Below, piece by piece: positions 49,085 to 56,976 of a stretch of DNA of 64,000 nt. The notes under the pieces were generated by a model that saw nothing but the letters and a program-made list of their open reading frames with translations, was not told the origin of the DNA and made no database searches. The position numbers and the translations under genes were made by a program. Position 1 is the first letter of the stretch. The number at the start of each line of letters is the position of its first letter. The DNA is taken from positions 1-64,000 of the forward strand of contig CAJTTE010000009.1 of assembly GCA_910579265.1 (NCBI GenBank), given 5' to 3'. This DNA comes from an uncultured Ruminiclostridium sp. (GTDB lineage Bacteria > Bacillota > Clostridia > Oscillospirales > Ruminococcaceae).

Positions 49085-49643
49085 CCGTATATATATTCCG
49101 GGTCGGCGGACAAAAGCCGAAAAAAGCAAAGGATCAAGGTCATTCGCTGCTTTATGCCTTTGCCGCAGGAAATTTGAAGCTGTAAATAATATTATGGCTT
49201 ATCGGAAAAGGCACAATATGTTCGATTTCCAATAGAGGCTATTGAAAAGCCGCACAATCAGGATCCTTACTTACCGCGTGCGCTTTGCGGGTAAAAGAAT
49301 GCGGCAGTTATCCCGAGGGAACAGCTGCGAACATCTCTGTATATCTCCGTTTTTTTAAACCGCCATGCTTTTAGCGAAATCGTACAAATTTGCTTCGTTT
49401 TCAGATATGCCCTGACCCCGGACGACATTGATGCCGGAAATGCCGGAAATATTTTTTCGCTTTTTCTTTAAAGCGCCGCATATTAGGCGTGATCTTACAA
49501 AATCGCTTTTTCAGATACGCCCTGTCGTCTCCCCGTTTCAGCCTTACAGCTCTATCAGACCGGGTGGCGTTGAACGACTTTAATGGGGTGACGATCCTTT
49601 AAATTTCCTCCGCCAAAGAAAAATATCAGGAAAGGAACAAGCA
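49085..49643. other. Intergenic region with degenerate repeats
   Basis: About 560 bp with no supported gene. CATGCTTTTAGCGAAATC (49,363) repeats near 43,260, and TTTTCAGATATGCCCTGAC (49,405) with variants near 36,795, 43,480, 49,510 and 56,775 point to a decayed dispersed repeat. Confidence 0.5.
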
Positions 49644-50303
49644 ATGCTCCCCGATACAACAAAAGATGAAATCAGAATATCCGTGGCTTTTACAGGATAC
49701 CGCCCTCAAAAACTGCCTTTCGGAGACAACTGGGATCACCCTGACGCAAAGAAGCTCAGGGCGGTGCTTTATAATGAATATGACAGGCTTATAAGAAAAG
49801 GATTCCGTTTTTTCCTTACAGGCGGCGCCCTCGGCAGCGATATGATGACGGCCGAGGTCATACTGGAGCTTAAGAAAAAATATTCCAAGCTCCCCATATA
49901 TCACGAGCTTTGCCTTCCGTGTTACGGACATTCCTCCAAATGGGAATGCAGGGACATCGAACGGTTGGAGAGAATAAAAAAGCAAAGCGTGGTCACTTAT
50001 GTTACGGACGGACCTTATTGCAGCGGATGTATGCAGAAAAGAAACGAATATATGGTAGATACGTCCGCCGTGCTCGTAGCGGTTTATGACGGGCAGAACG
50101 GCGGCACCCGAAATACTGTCGAATATGCGAAAAGCCGGAGGAAAAAAACGGTTATTATTCGTCCGCGCGGATTTATAAGGGTAGAGCTTTTTCAAAAGCC
50201 TGAAGATGTGGATCAGCTTATGCTGGCGGAATTTGACGATTATGACGACGGTGTGGAAGCGGTTTCCACAAAGAGAAGCGGCAAAAGCAATCTTAAAATT
50301 TAA
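49644..50303 (+). CDS. SLOG-family protein (DUF1273/YpsA-like)
   Basis: A 219-residue protein with the family opening ISVAFTGYRPQKLPF, then FFLTGGALGSDMMTAEVILE (the nucleotide-binding glycine loop of the SLOG fold) and ALVAVYDGQNGGTRNTVEYA. A Cys pair CSGCMQKRN precedes it. Relatives such as YpsA/GpsB-linked proteins bind nucleotide-like ligands; some SLOG proteins serve in signalling or DNA-processing (DprA). AGGAAAGGAAC precedes the ATG. The role here is unknown. Confidence 0.82.
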   Translation: MLPDTTKDEIRISVAFTGYRPQKLPFGDNWDHPDAKKLRAVLYNEYDRLIRKGFRFFLTGGALGSDMMTAEVILELKKKYSKLPIYHELCLPCYGHSSKWECRDIERLERIKKQSVVTYVTDGPYCSGCMQKRNEYMVDTSAVLVAVYDGQNGGTRNTVEYAKSRRKKTVIIRPRGFIRVELFQKPEDVDQLMLAEFDDYDDGVEAVSTKRSGKSNLKI

Positions 50304-50514
50304 TTCCCGCCGTATTTTTTAACCCGCATGCTTTAAAGCTGTGATTTATAATCGAATATTTTAAGAATCGCGTATGCTTATTCCGCGACAAATGCTTTAA
50401 CGAGGTTTATACAGCGCGCCAGAGTAAGACGGCGGCTTTTGTTCCGGGAAATGTTTTGATCTTACTGTTGAAAATAAAAATGGATTTTTCGTTTAAGAAA
50501 AGAAAGGATCTTTT

Positions 50515-53500
50515 ATGTTTAGAGATATACTTTGGAATGACGATTGGCAGTTTTTTCTTTGTGAAAACGACGAATTTGATATGAGCGGTATAACCGGAGA
50601 AAGGTTCACGGATGTGGAAATGCCCCATGACTGGCTTATCGGCGATACCCGGAACTTATACAAAAGCGGAGACGGCTGGTACAGAAAGACTTTTACGGTA
50701 ACGGACGAAATGTTGTCGGGAAGAGTGTTTGTTGCGTTTGACGGGGTTTATATGGACAGCACGGTCTATGTAAACGGAAAGTCGGCGGGCGACTGGAAAT
50801 ACGGCTATTCAAGCTTCAGCTTTGATATAACCGAACTTTTGAATCCGGGAGAAAATGAGATTTATGTTCAGGTCCGGTATAAATCACCGAATTCCCGCTG
50901 GTACAGCGGTGCGGGAATTTACAGAAACGTCCGGCTTAAAATAAGAAACAGTGAATATATAAAGGAAGACGGCGTATATATTTCTCCCCGCCTCGAGGAC
51001 GGAGCATGGAATGTTTATATAGATACCGAGATTTCGGGCGAGGGCAGAGTTGCCAATTCCGTTTTTGACGTAAACGGCAATGAAGTAGGATATGCTATAG
51101 GTGAAAAATGTGTTATCAGGGTAAAGGAGCCCAGATTATGGGATATTTATCAGGGAAATCTGTACACACTGCATACCGCTTTGTACCATGGGGATAAGGT
51201 GATTGACAGACAGGAAAATACTTTTGGCTTCAGAACCGCGGAGTTTGATCCTCAAAGGGGATTCATATTAAACGGAAGGCATGAAAAGCTGCACGGCGTT
51301 TGCATGCATCATGATCTGGGCGCATTGGGCGCGGCTATGAACGAAGCGGCTTTAAAAAGGCAGCTTGAAATTTTGAAGGGCTTTGGGGTCAATGCCGTAA
51401 GAACCAGTCATAATATGCCAAGCCGCGAGCTTGTCCGTATATGTAATGAAATGGGAATCCTCATTGATAACGAAAGCTTTGATATGTGGGAAGGGGCTAA
51501 GACGGAGTTCGATTATGCACGTTTCTTTCCCGAATGGTACAAAGCCGATGTGGCTTCATGGGTGAGACGGGACAGAAATGCCCCTTCGGTTATAATGTGG
51601 TCGATAGGAAACGAAATAGCGGATACCCATGCTTCCCCAAGGGGACTTGAGGTTGCCGAAATGCTTAAGAAAGCGGTTTTAGAGCATGATCCCCGTGAAA
51701 ATGCAATCTGCACCATCGGTTCTAATTATATGCCATGGGAGGGTGCTCAGAAGGTTTCGGATTATCTTAAGCAGGGCGGATATAATTACGCCGAGAGACT
51801 TTACGACGAGCATCATGAAAAACACCCGGACTGGTTCATATACGGCAGCGAGACCTCTTCCGCAGTCAGGTCAAGGGGCGTTTATCACCTGCCCGCTTCC
51901 GCCGATATACTTACCCATGAGGATTTACAGTGCAGCGATATGGGTAATAGCTGTGTGGGATGGGGTTCTCCTATGGAAAGAGCATGGATAATGGACAGAG
52001 ACCGTGATTACTGCGGCGGTCAGTTCGTTTGGACAGGCTTTGACTATATTGGCGAGCCTACGCCTTACAGTACAAAGAATTCTTATTTCGGGATCGTTGA
52101 TACGGCAGGTCTTTTTAAAGAGAGCTACTATTTTTACCGCAGCGTCTGGACGGACGGAGAAAAGGCTCCTTTTGTCCATATCCTTCCAGCCTGGGATTTT
52201 AACGAGGGTCAGGAGATCGAAGTCAGAACCTACTCAAACGTTGAGGATGTGGAGCTGTTTTTTAACGGTAAGTCGCTTGGCAGGCAGCATATTGATTTAA
52301 AACACGGAAGGGTGCTTCACGGAAGCTGGAGAGTTGATTATACCAAGGGCGAGCTTATTGCAAGGGCTTACGACAGAAACGGAAATGAAACCGCATTTGA
52401 CCGTTTGGCCTCTTTCGGCGAGGCGGCGGAGCTGTGTCTTTCCCCCGAAAAAAATACTCTTAAGGCAGACGGAAAGGATATAATTTTTCTGAGGATAGCA
52501 GCGTTGGACGAAAACGGAGAAAGGGTAGCCAACGCCCGCAACAGGATAAAGGTGGAGGTCAGCGGAGCAGGCAGACTTGTAGGACTCGACAGCGGCGATT
52601 CCACCGATTATGACAGCTATAAGGGAAACAGCAAGAGACTGTTCAGCGGAATGATCACCGCAATGATCGGGGCAACACGTAAAAGCGGAGATATTAATAT
52701 TACGGTCACGTCAAAAGGACTTCCCGCGGCAAGGTTAGTGCTTACTGCCACGCCCTGCGAGATACCGGAGGGCATTTCAACGCCTCATCCTTGCTTCCCG
52801 GTATATATACAGCCCGCAGACGACAGAATTTCAACAAGAAAAATCGAGCTTTCCGCAGACAGACATGCGCTCGATAAGGATAATCCGGCAGCGGAGGTTA
52901 CAGCTAAAATCCTTCCCGAAAATTCAGATTTTAAGGATATAAGCTGGAAGTGTGTTTTGGAGAGCGGTATAGAAAGTCCCGTTGCTTCGGCGAATCCCGA
53001 CGGAGACAAAATAAAGGTTACGGCAAAGGGAGACGGAAAATTTATTCTGCGCGCTTCATGCAGTAACGGCACCGGACATCCCGAGGTAATAAGCGATCTT
53101 TATTTTACCGCGCACGGTCTGGGAGAAGCACTCAGCGATCCATACAGCTTTGTTTCGGCGAGTCTCTGGGCGTTTTCCAATGTTACGCCTTCCATTATTG
53201 ACAGAGGAGCAATTTCCGGAATTAACGGGCGTACCGTTATCGGATTCGACAATATGGATTTCGGCACTTACGGCAGCGAGACGCTCACGCTTTTCGCAGG
53301 CAACAGCGGCAGCGAACCGGTGGATATTCAGGTATGGGAAGGGAACCCCGATAAGGGCGAAACAAAGCCCCGTCTTATCGATACGGTCAAATTTCTACCG
53401 AACGGGGGATGGGACAGATTTATGCCGGCAGAATTTATTTTGCCGGAAAAGCTTAAGGGAATAACGTCTCTTTCGTTTGTGCTGGATAAAAACTGCATCT

Positions 53501-53913
53501 TCGGAGGCTTTTGCTTCGTGAAGACGGACAGGGCGAGAGCCAAGCTTTACGGCGGCGAACATGACGAGATTTACGGAGATGATTATACGGTAAACGGTAA
53601 ATGCATTGAAAATATCGGAAACAATGTTGTTATCGGATTTAACGGATTGGATTTCGGAGATAGGGGAGTAAATGAGCTGACCGTCAGAGGGCGTACGCGA
53701 AACGCCGCCAATCCCATTCAGATAAGATATACTCCCAAGGGGGAAAGTCAATTGACTCAGCTCGTGGAATTCAAACAATGCGGCGAGTACGGTGAACAAA
53801 GCTTTCAAATCGAGAGTATATGCGGTGAGATAGATAATCTGAGTCTCGTTTTCATGCCCGGGTCGGATTTTGATTTTGAATGGGCGAGATTCGGTGAAAA
53901 GGAAATCAAATAA
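50515..53913 (+). CDS. Large GH2 beta-galactosidase-like enzyme with duplicated C-terminal modules
   Basis: A 1132-residue enzyme. Residues ~1-170 form the GH2 sugar-binding domain (DVEMPHDWLIGDTRNLYKSG), ~170-270 an Ig-like domain, ~270-560 the catalytic barrel with VCMHHDLGALGAAMNEAALK, the acid/base Glu in MWSIGNEIADTH and the nucleophile in YGSETSSAVRSRG. After a DUF4982-like and Ig-like part, two related beta modules occur, VIGFDNMDFGTYGSETLTLF near 910 and VIGFNGLDFGDRGVNELTVR near 1045, resembling CBM6-type sugar binding. There is no signal peptide. GAAAGGAT precedes the ATG. Confidence 0.88.
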   Translation: MFRDILWNDDWQFFLCENDEFDMSGITGERFTDVEMPHDWLIGDTRNLYKSGDGWYRKTFTVTDEMLSGRVFVAFDGVYMDSTVYVNGKSAGDWKYGYSSFSFDITELLNPGENEIYVQVRYKSPNSRWYSGAGIYRNVRLKIRNSEYIKEDGVYISPRLEDGAWNVYIDTEISGEGRVANSVFDVNGNEVGYAIGEKCVIRVKEPRLWDIYQGNLYTLHTALYHGDKVIDRQENTFGFRTAEFDPQRGFILNGRHEKLHGVCMHHDLGALGAAMNEAALKRQLEILKGFGVNAVRTSHNMPSRELVRICNEMGILIDNESFDMWEGAKTEFDYARFFPEWYKADVASWVRRDRNAPSVIMWSIGNEIADTHASPRGLEVAEMLKKAVLEHDPRENAICTIGSNYMPWEGAQKVSDYLKQGGYNYAERLYDEHHEKHPDWFIYGSETSSAVRSRGVYHLPASADILTHEDLQCSDMGNSCVGWGSPMERAWIMDRDRDYCGGQFVWTGFDYIGEPTPYSTKNSYFGIVDTAGLFKESYYFYRSVWTDGEKAPFVHILPAWDFNEGQEIEVRTYSNVEDVELFFNGKSLGRQHIDLKHGRVLHGSWRVDYTKGELIARAYDRNGNETAFDRLASFGEAAELCLSPEKNTLKADGKDIIFLRIAALDENGERVANARNRIKVEVSGAGRLVGLDSGDSTDYDSYKGNSKRLFSGMITAMIGATRKSGDINITVTSKGLPAARLVLTATPCEIPEGISTPHPCFPVYIQPADDRISTRKIELSADRHALDKDNPAAEVTAKILPENSDFKDISWKCVLESGIESPVASANPDGDKIKVTAKGDGKFILRASCSNGTGHPEVISDLYFTAHGLGEALSDPYSFVSASLWAFSNVTPSIIDRGAISGINGRTVIGFDNMDFGTYGSETLTLFAGNSGSEPVDIQVWEGNPDKGETKPRLIDTVKFLPNGGWDRFMPAEFILPEKLKGITSLSFVLDKNCIFGGFCFVKTDRARAKLYGGEHDEIYGDDYTVNGKCIENIGNNVVIGFNGLDFGDRGVNELTVRGRTRNAANPIQIRYTPKGESQLTQLVEFKQCGEYGEQSFQIESICGEIDNLSLVFMPGSDFDFEWARFGEKEIK

Positions 53914-53954
53914 AAGGCGCATGTCCCCGGCCGTATTGTCGGGGACGCTTTTTA
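53913..53954 (+). terminator. Terminator of the GH2 gene
   Basis: GTCCCCG and CGGGGAC arms with AGGCG/CGCTT extension, followed by TTTTTAT. Confidence 0.85.
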
Positions 53955-54400
53955 TATCAGACGGATATCATGAGTCGTCCGGAAAAGAGTCGTTTGAAAA
54001 GCCGCAGGCTGCACAAATCTCACCGGCCTCGGGCGCTTTGGGCGAAAGGACGTTCGGGGTATTACCAGGCTTCTCCGCCTTTTCCCTGAAATCGTCACTC
54101 ATTCGGTGAAATCGTACAAAATTTACTTTTTTCGGATACGTCTTAATGGAAACCGGATTCAGACTTATAGACGGGCTAAATCAAATTTTTCACAATCCCG
54201 AAACATAAGATCAAAGCGCATTTCGTTTTTAAATATATTTTAGCAGCAGGCATAAAAGCAAGATATGTATCAAAGTCATATTCTCAGTAAATCGGGAAGG
54301 AATCAAAGTAATTCCGGGAAACGAAAGGCTGTGACAAGGCGAAACTGTATTTTCGTTTAAAACTAACAAACCGCAATATAACCTCGTGAGTTTCACCAAA
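53955..54400. other. Intergenic region, no gene seen
   Basis: About 450 bp. It holds a decayed dispersed repeat (GAAATCGTACAAAATTTACT near 54,105, also seen near 49,375) and otherwise nothing I can name. Confidence 0.5.
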
Positions 54401-54460
54401 TGTAAACGATTAACTTTGTGTAAATGAGAGATTGTATTTTAGGTTATAAGCCTGTATAAT
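54401..54460 (+). promoter_or_regulatory. Promoter with cre-like operator for the surface protein
   Basis: TGTAAACGATTAAC (54401-54414) matches the CcpA consensus at 13 of 14 positions. TTGTAT (54432-54437), a 17-nt spacer and TATAAT (54455-54460) form a good sigma-A promoter 38 nt before the start codon. Confidence 0.7.
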
Positions 54461-54497
54461 ACAAATATAAATCTTTATTATATGGAGGAAACCTAAA

Positions 54498-55289
54498 ATG
54501 AAAATGAAAAAAGTTTTAGCGGGTGCCGTTGCTTCCGTTATGGCTGTATCTTCACTTGCCGCTTTTGCAAGTGCAGCTACAACAACCGAAGAAGGCACAG
54601 CTTATATCATGCTGAGCACAGGTGTTCCCGGATTTGAGTGGTGGGATGACGGAACTGACCGCGCAGGTCTTGACGCTACTACTGCAAAGATCACCGGAAA
54701 CGGCCAGTACACCGTTTCTCTTAAGGTAGACGGAGAGTTCGAGGATGACAACGAGGATCTTTACGAAACCGCACCAAGCGTTATGTTTGCCGCACTCGGC
54801 GTAAATAACGGCGAGGTTCTCTTCCCCGGAATGATCATCACTATCGATAAGGTTGAGTTTGACGGAAAGGCTGTTGACCTTAAGGGCACACCTTATACCA
54901 ACTCCGACGACGGTAAGGTTACGCGTGTTAACCTTCGCAATCCCTGGGTAAATAGTATTCCTGACGACGCCAGAACAGCCAAGGGAACAAAGGAAGCAGG
55001 CACAATCGAAAGTGACGCTACATGGGCTCCTATGTTCGGCACGGACGGAGGAGATGTTGAAACCTTCGAATGGGCTGAAATGGTTATAACGTTTACAGTT
55101 TCCGGCATTCAGGAAGACAACAATGCCGAAGGTTCTGACACTGAAACAACTGATAAGCCCGCAGGCGATACCAATAAGCCTACCGATGACAAGAACAATG
55201 CCGATACCGGTATTGAAGGCGTAGCTATCGTTGCAGGTCTTGCAGTTATTGCAGGCGGCGCTGTTGTAGTTGCTAAGAAGAGAAAGTAA
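54498..55289 (+). CDS. Secreted wall-anchored surface protein
   Basis: A 263-residue protein. Signal peptide MKMKKVLAGAVASVMAVSSL to ASA near residue 27. The mature domain (~28-205) is beta-rich and acidic with AYIMLSTGVPGFEWWDDGTD at its start, and GQYTVSLKVDGEF. It resembles carbohydrate-binding-like domains of Ruminococcus surface proteins but I cannot name the family. A Thr/Asp/Lys-rich spacer ends in NNADTGIEG, a hydrophobic helix and KKRK, a sortase-type anchor with the NxDTG form. Strong promoter, GGAGG ribosome site and a terminator suggest high expression of a single gene. Confidence 0.8.
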   Translation: MKMKKVLAGAVASVMAVSSLAAFASAATTTEEGTAYIMLSTGVPGFEWWDDGTDRAGLDATTAKITGNGQYTVSLKVDGEFEDDNEDLYETAPSVMFAALGVNNGEVLFPGMIITIDKVEFDGKAVDLKGTPYTNSDDGKVTRVNLRNPWVNSIPDDARTAKGTKEAGTIESDATWAPMFGTDGGDVETFEWAEMVITFTVSGIQEDNNAEGSDTETTDKPAGDTNKPTDDKNNADTGIEGVAIVAGLAVIAGGAVVVAKKRK

Positions 55290-55375
55290 GCTACAAAATA
55301 TTTTGATTTAACGTCTCCGGACGGATAAATGACCGATAATACGGTTTTTACCGACGGCTGAAATTATAATCAAAG

Positions 55376-55408
55376 AAAAAGCGGAGAGCGGCTGCTCTCC
55401 GCTTTTTT
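55376..55408 (+). terminator. Terminator of the surface protein gene
   Basis: GCGGAGAGC and GCTCTCCGC arms (extended by AAAAA/TTTTT) with a 4-nt loop and six T following. Confidence 0.93.
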
Positions 55409-55491
55409 GCTGTAGCTCCAGCGTAAAAAACCATCGGCTGAGCCGGCGGAATAAAAAGCTTTGGAGAAATAACGGCCTCTGATTACGATAT

Positions 55492-56106
55492 AGTATAATA
55501 ACCTCAGACTGGGGAAAGTGGATGAATTGTTTTTGATGTCTGAGAACATTGTACCGATTCAGTGGAATCGCTCCGCTTTGCTTCGCTCTTTTTATGGTAT
55601 AATAACCTCAGACTGCGAAATGAGGAAGATTTTATTTTGATGTCTGAGGACATTTTACCGATTCAGAGGAATCGCTCCGCTTTGCTGCGCTCTTTTTATG
55701 GTATAATAACCTCAGACTGGGGAAAGAGGAAGATTTTATTTTGATGTCTGAGGACATTTTACCGATTTAGAGGAATCGCTCCGCTTTGCTGCGCTCTTTT
55801 TATGGTATAATAACCTCAGACTGCGAAATGAGGAAGATTTTATTTTGATTCTGAGATATTTTACCGTTTTTGAGGAATCGCTCTGCTTTGCTTCGCTTTT
55901 TTATGGTATAATAACCTCAAACGAAGTAAAGTGGAAGTGATTATTTTGATGTTTGAGAACATTTTACCGTTTTAAAGGAAGAGTCGCTTCGCTCACTTTT
56001 CTTATGGTATAATAACCTTAGACAAAATAAGGAGAGTGATTTTATTTTGATGCTGAGATATTTTACCGCTTTAGAGGAACTGCTCTGCTTTGCTGCGCTC
56101 TTCTTA
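55492..56106 (+). repeat. Tandem array of six ~104-bp direct repeats
   Basis: Units start at the GTATAATAACC at about 55,493, 55,597, 55,701, 55,805, 55,906 and 56,007 (periods 104, 104, 104, 101, 101). Each unit contains TGGTATAATAACCTCAGAC, a T-rich middle, the inverted GATGTCTGAGG (8-bp arms CCTCAGAC/GTCTGAGG), ATTTTACCG, then GAGGAATCGCTCCGCTTTGC and a T run. The first units are almost identical and the last two diverged. It lies between a wall protein gene and a decayed IS200-type transposase. Confidence 0.93.
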
Positions 56107-56171
56107 TGATTAATGGTAAGGTTTTTGCAGCCGCATTACTATTACTTTAACATAAAGAAGGTCATTAGCAG

Positions 56172-56640
56172 ATGAAAAATGAAATAAAAATATTATCACA
56201 CTCAACATACGGATGTGAATGTTACATTATATTCTGTATCTAAATGCCGCAGAAAAGCAATATACGGGCAGGTGAGGGATACATAGGGAAAATATCAGAA
56301 AGCTGTGCGAAGAAAGGAAAGCAGAAATGATAGGAACCAATGCTTGTCCCGATCATATTCACATGCTTGTAAGTATCTCGCCGTATTTAAGCGTAGCAGG
56401 GTTTGCGGGATTTCTCAAAGGTAAAAGTACTTTGATGAAATTTGACGGCATGCTAACTTAAAGTATAAATACGGAAAACGAAATTTTTATATTGAGGTTA
56501 TTTTATTAATATGGTGGGAAGAAATGAAACCGCAGTAAAACAATATATACTAATCAACTGAATGAAGATTATGAATATGATCAAATGACATTGAAGGAAA
56601 TTTATAGACCCGTTTTCGGGCAGCAAGAATCAATGTAAAA
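56172..56640 (+). pseudogene. tnpA: IS200/IS605-type Y1 transposase (TnpA), decayed
   Basis: Joining frames across several stops and shifts gives an IS200-family TnpA: MKNEIKILSHSTYGCECYII, then a QKSNIRAGEGYIGKISE segment, the intact metal-binding HUH core ACPDHIHMLVSISPYLSVAG, FAGFLKGKSTLMKFDG and a final region related to IYRPVFGQQ. Full-length enzymes have ~150 residues, matching the ~470 bp span. Frameshifts and nonsense codons (for example after IIFCI) make it inactive. It is directly downstream of the 104-bp array. Confidence 0.85.
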
Positions 56641-56935
56641 AATAAACAGCTGCTGAGGCGGCCGTCTGTGACCAGTAATGCTGTGTCAGGGCTTCAATAC
56701 ACCTCTTTAGTGGCTGAGTCTGTATTTCGCACTTTTAGGGCGTGTGCAAACCGCCGCTTCAGTGGTGGGTTTGATTTGTTTTCATATATGCCCTAAAGCA
56801 TAACCGTACTTTTCAAAAGGCATGATTCGACAATGCTTTTTCAATGATTCAAATGTAAACTTCGTTTAAAACCGTTAACGGGCTTAAACGGCATTATACA
56901 AGGCAGGAGGTTTATTTCAATGCTCCGGAATATAC

Positions 56936-56976
56936 AAAATGACCGGCGGATTTATAAACGCCGGTCATTTTATTTT
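56936..56976. terminator. Bidirectional terminator at the end of pcrA
   Basis: AAAATGACCGGCG and CGCCGGTCATTTT arms around ~10 nt, followed by ATTTTTT on the plus strand and an AT-rich tail on the minus strand. It overlaps the last codons of pcrA. Confidence 0.85.

Noticed and set aside
55562..55744. Open frame inside the 104-bp repeats
   Set aside because: It reads through tandem repeats, giving a repeated peptide by construction. There is no start site of its own and no conservation of frame in the diverged units.
55492..56106. Possible CRISPR array
   Set aside because: Units are ~104 bp with near-identical content over their full length. There are no short repeats separated by variable spacers, and no cas genes.
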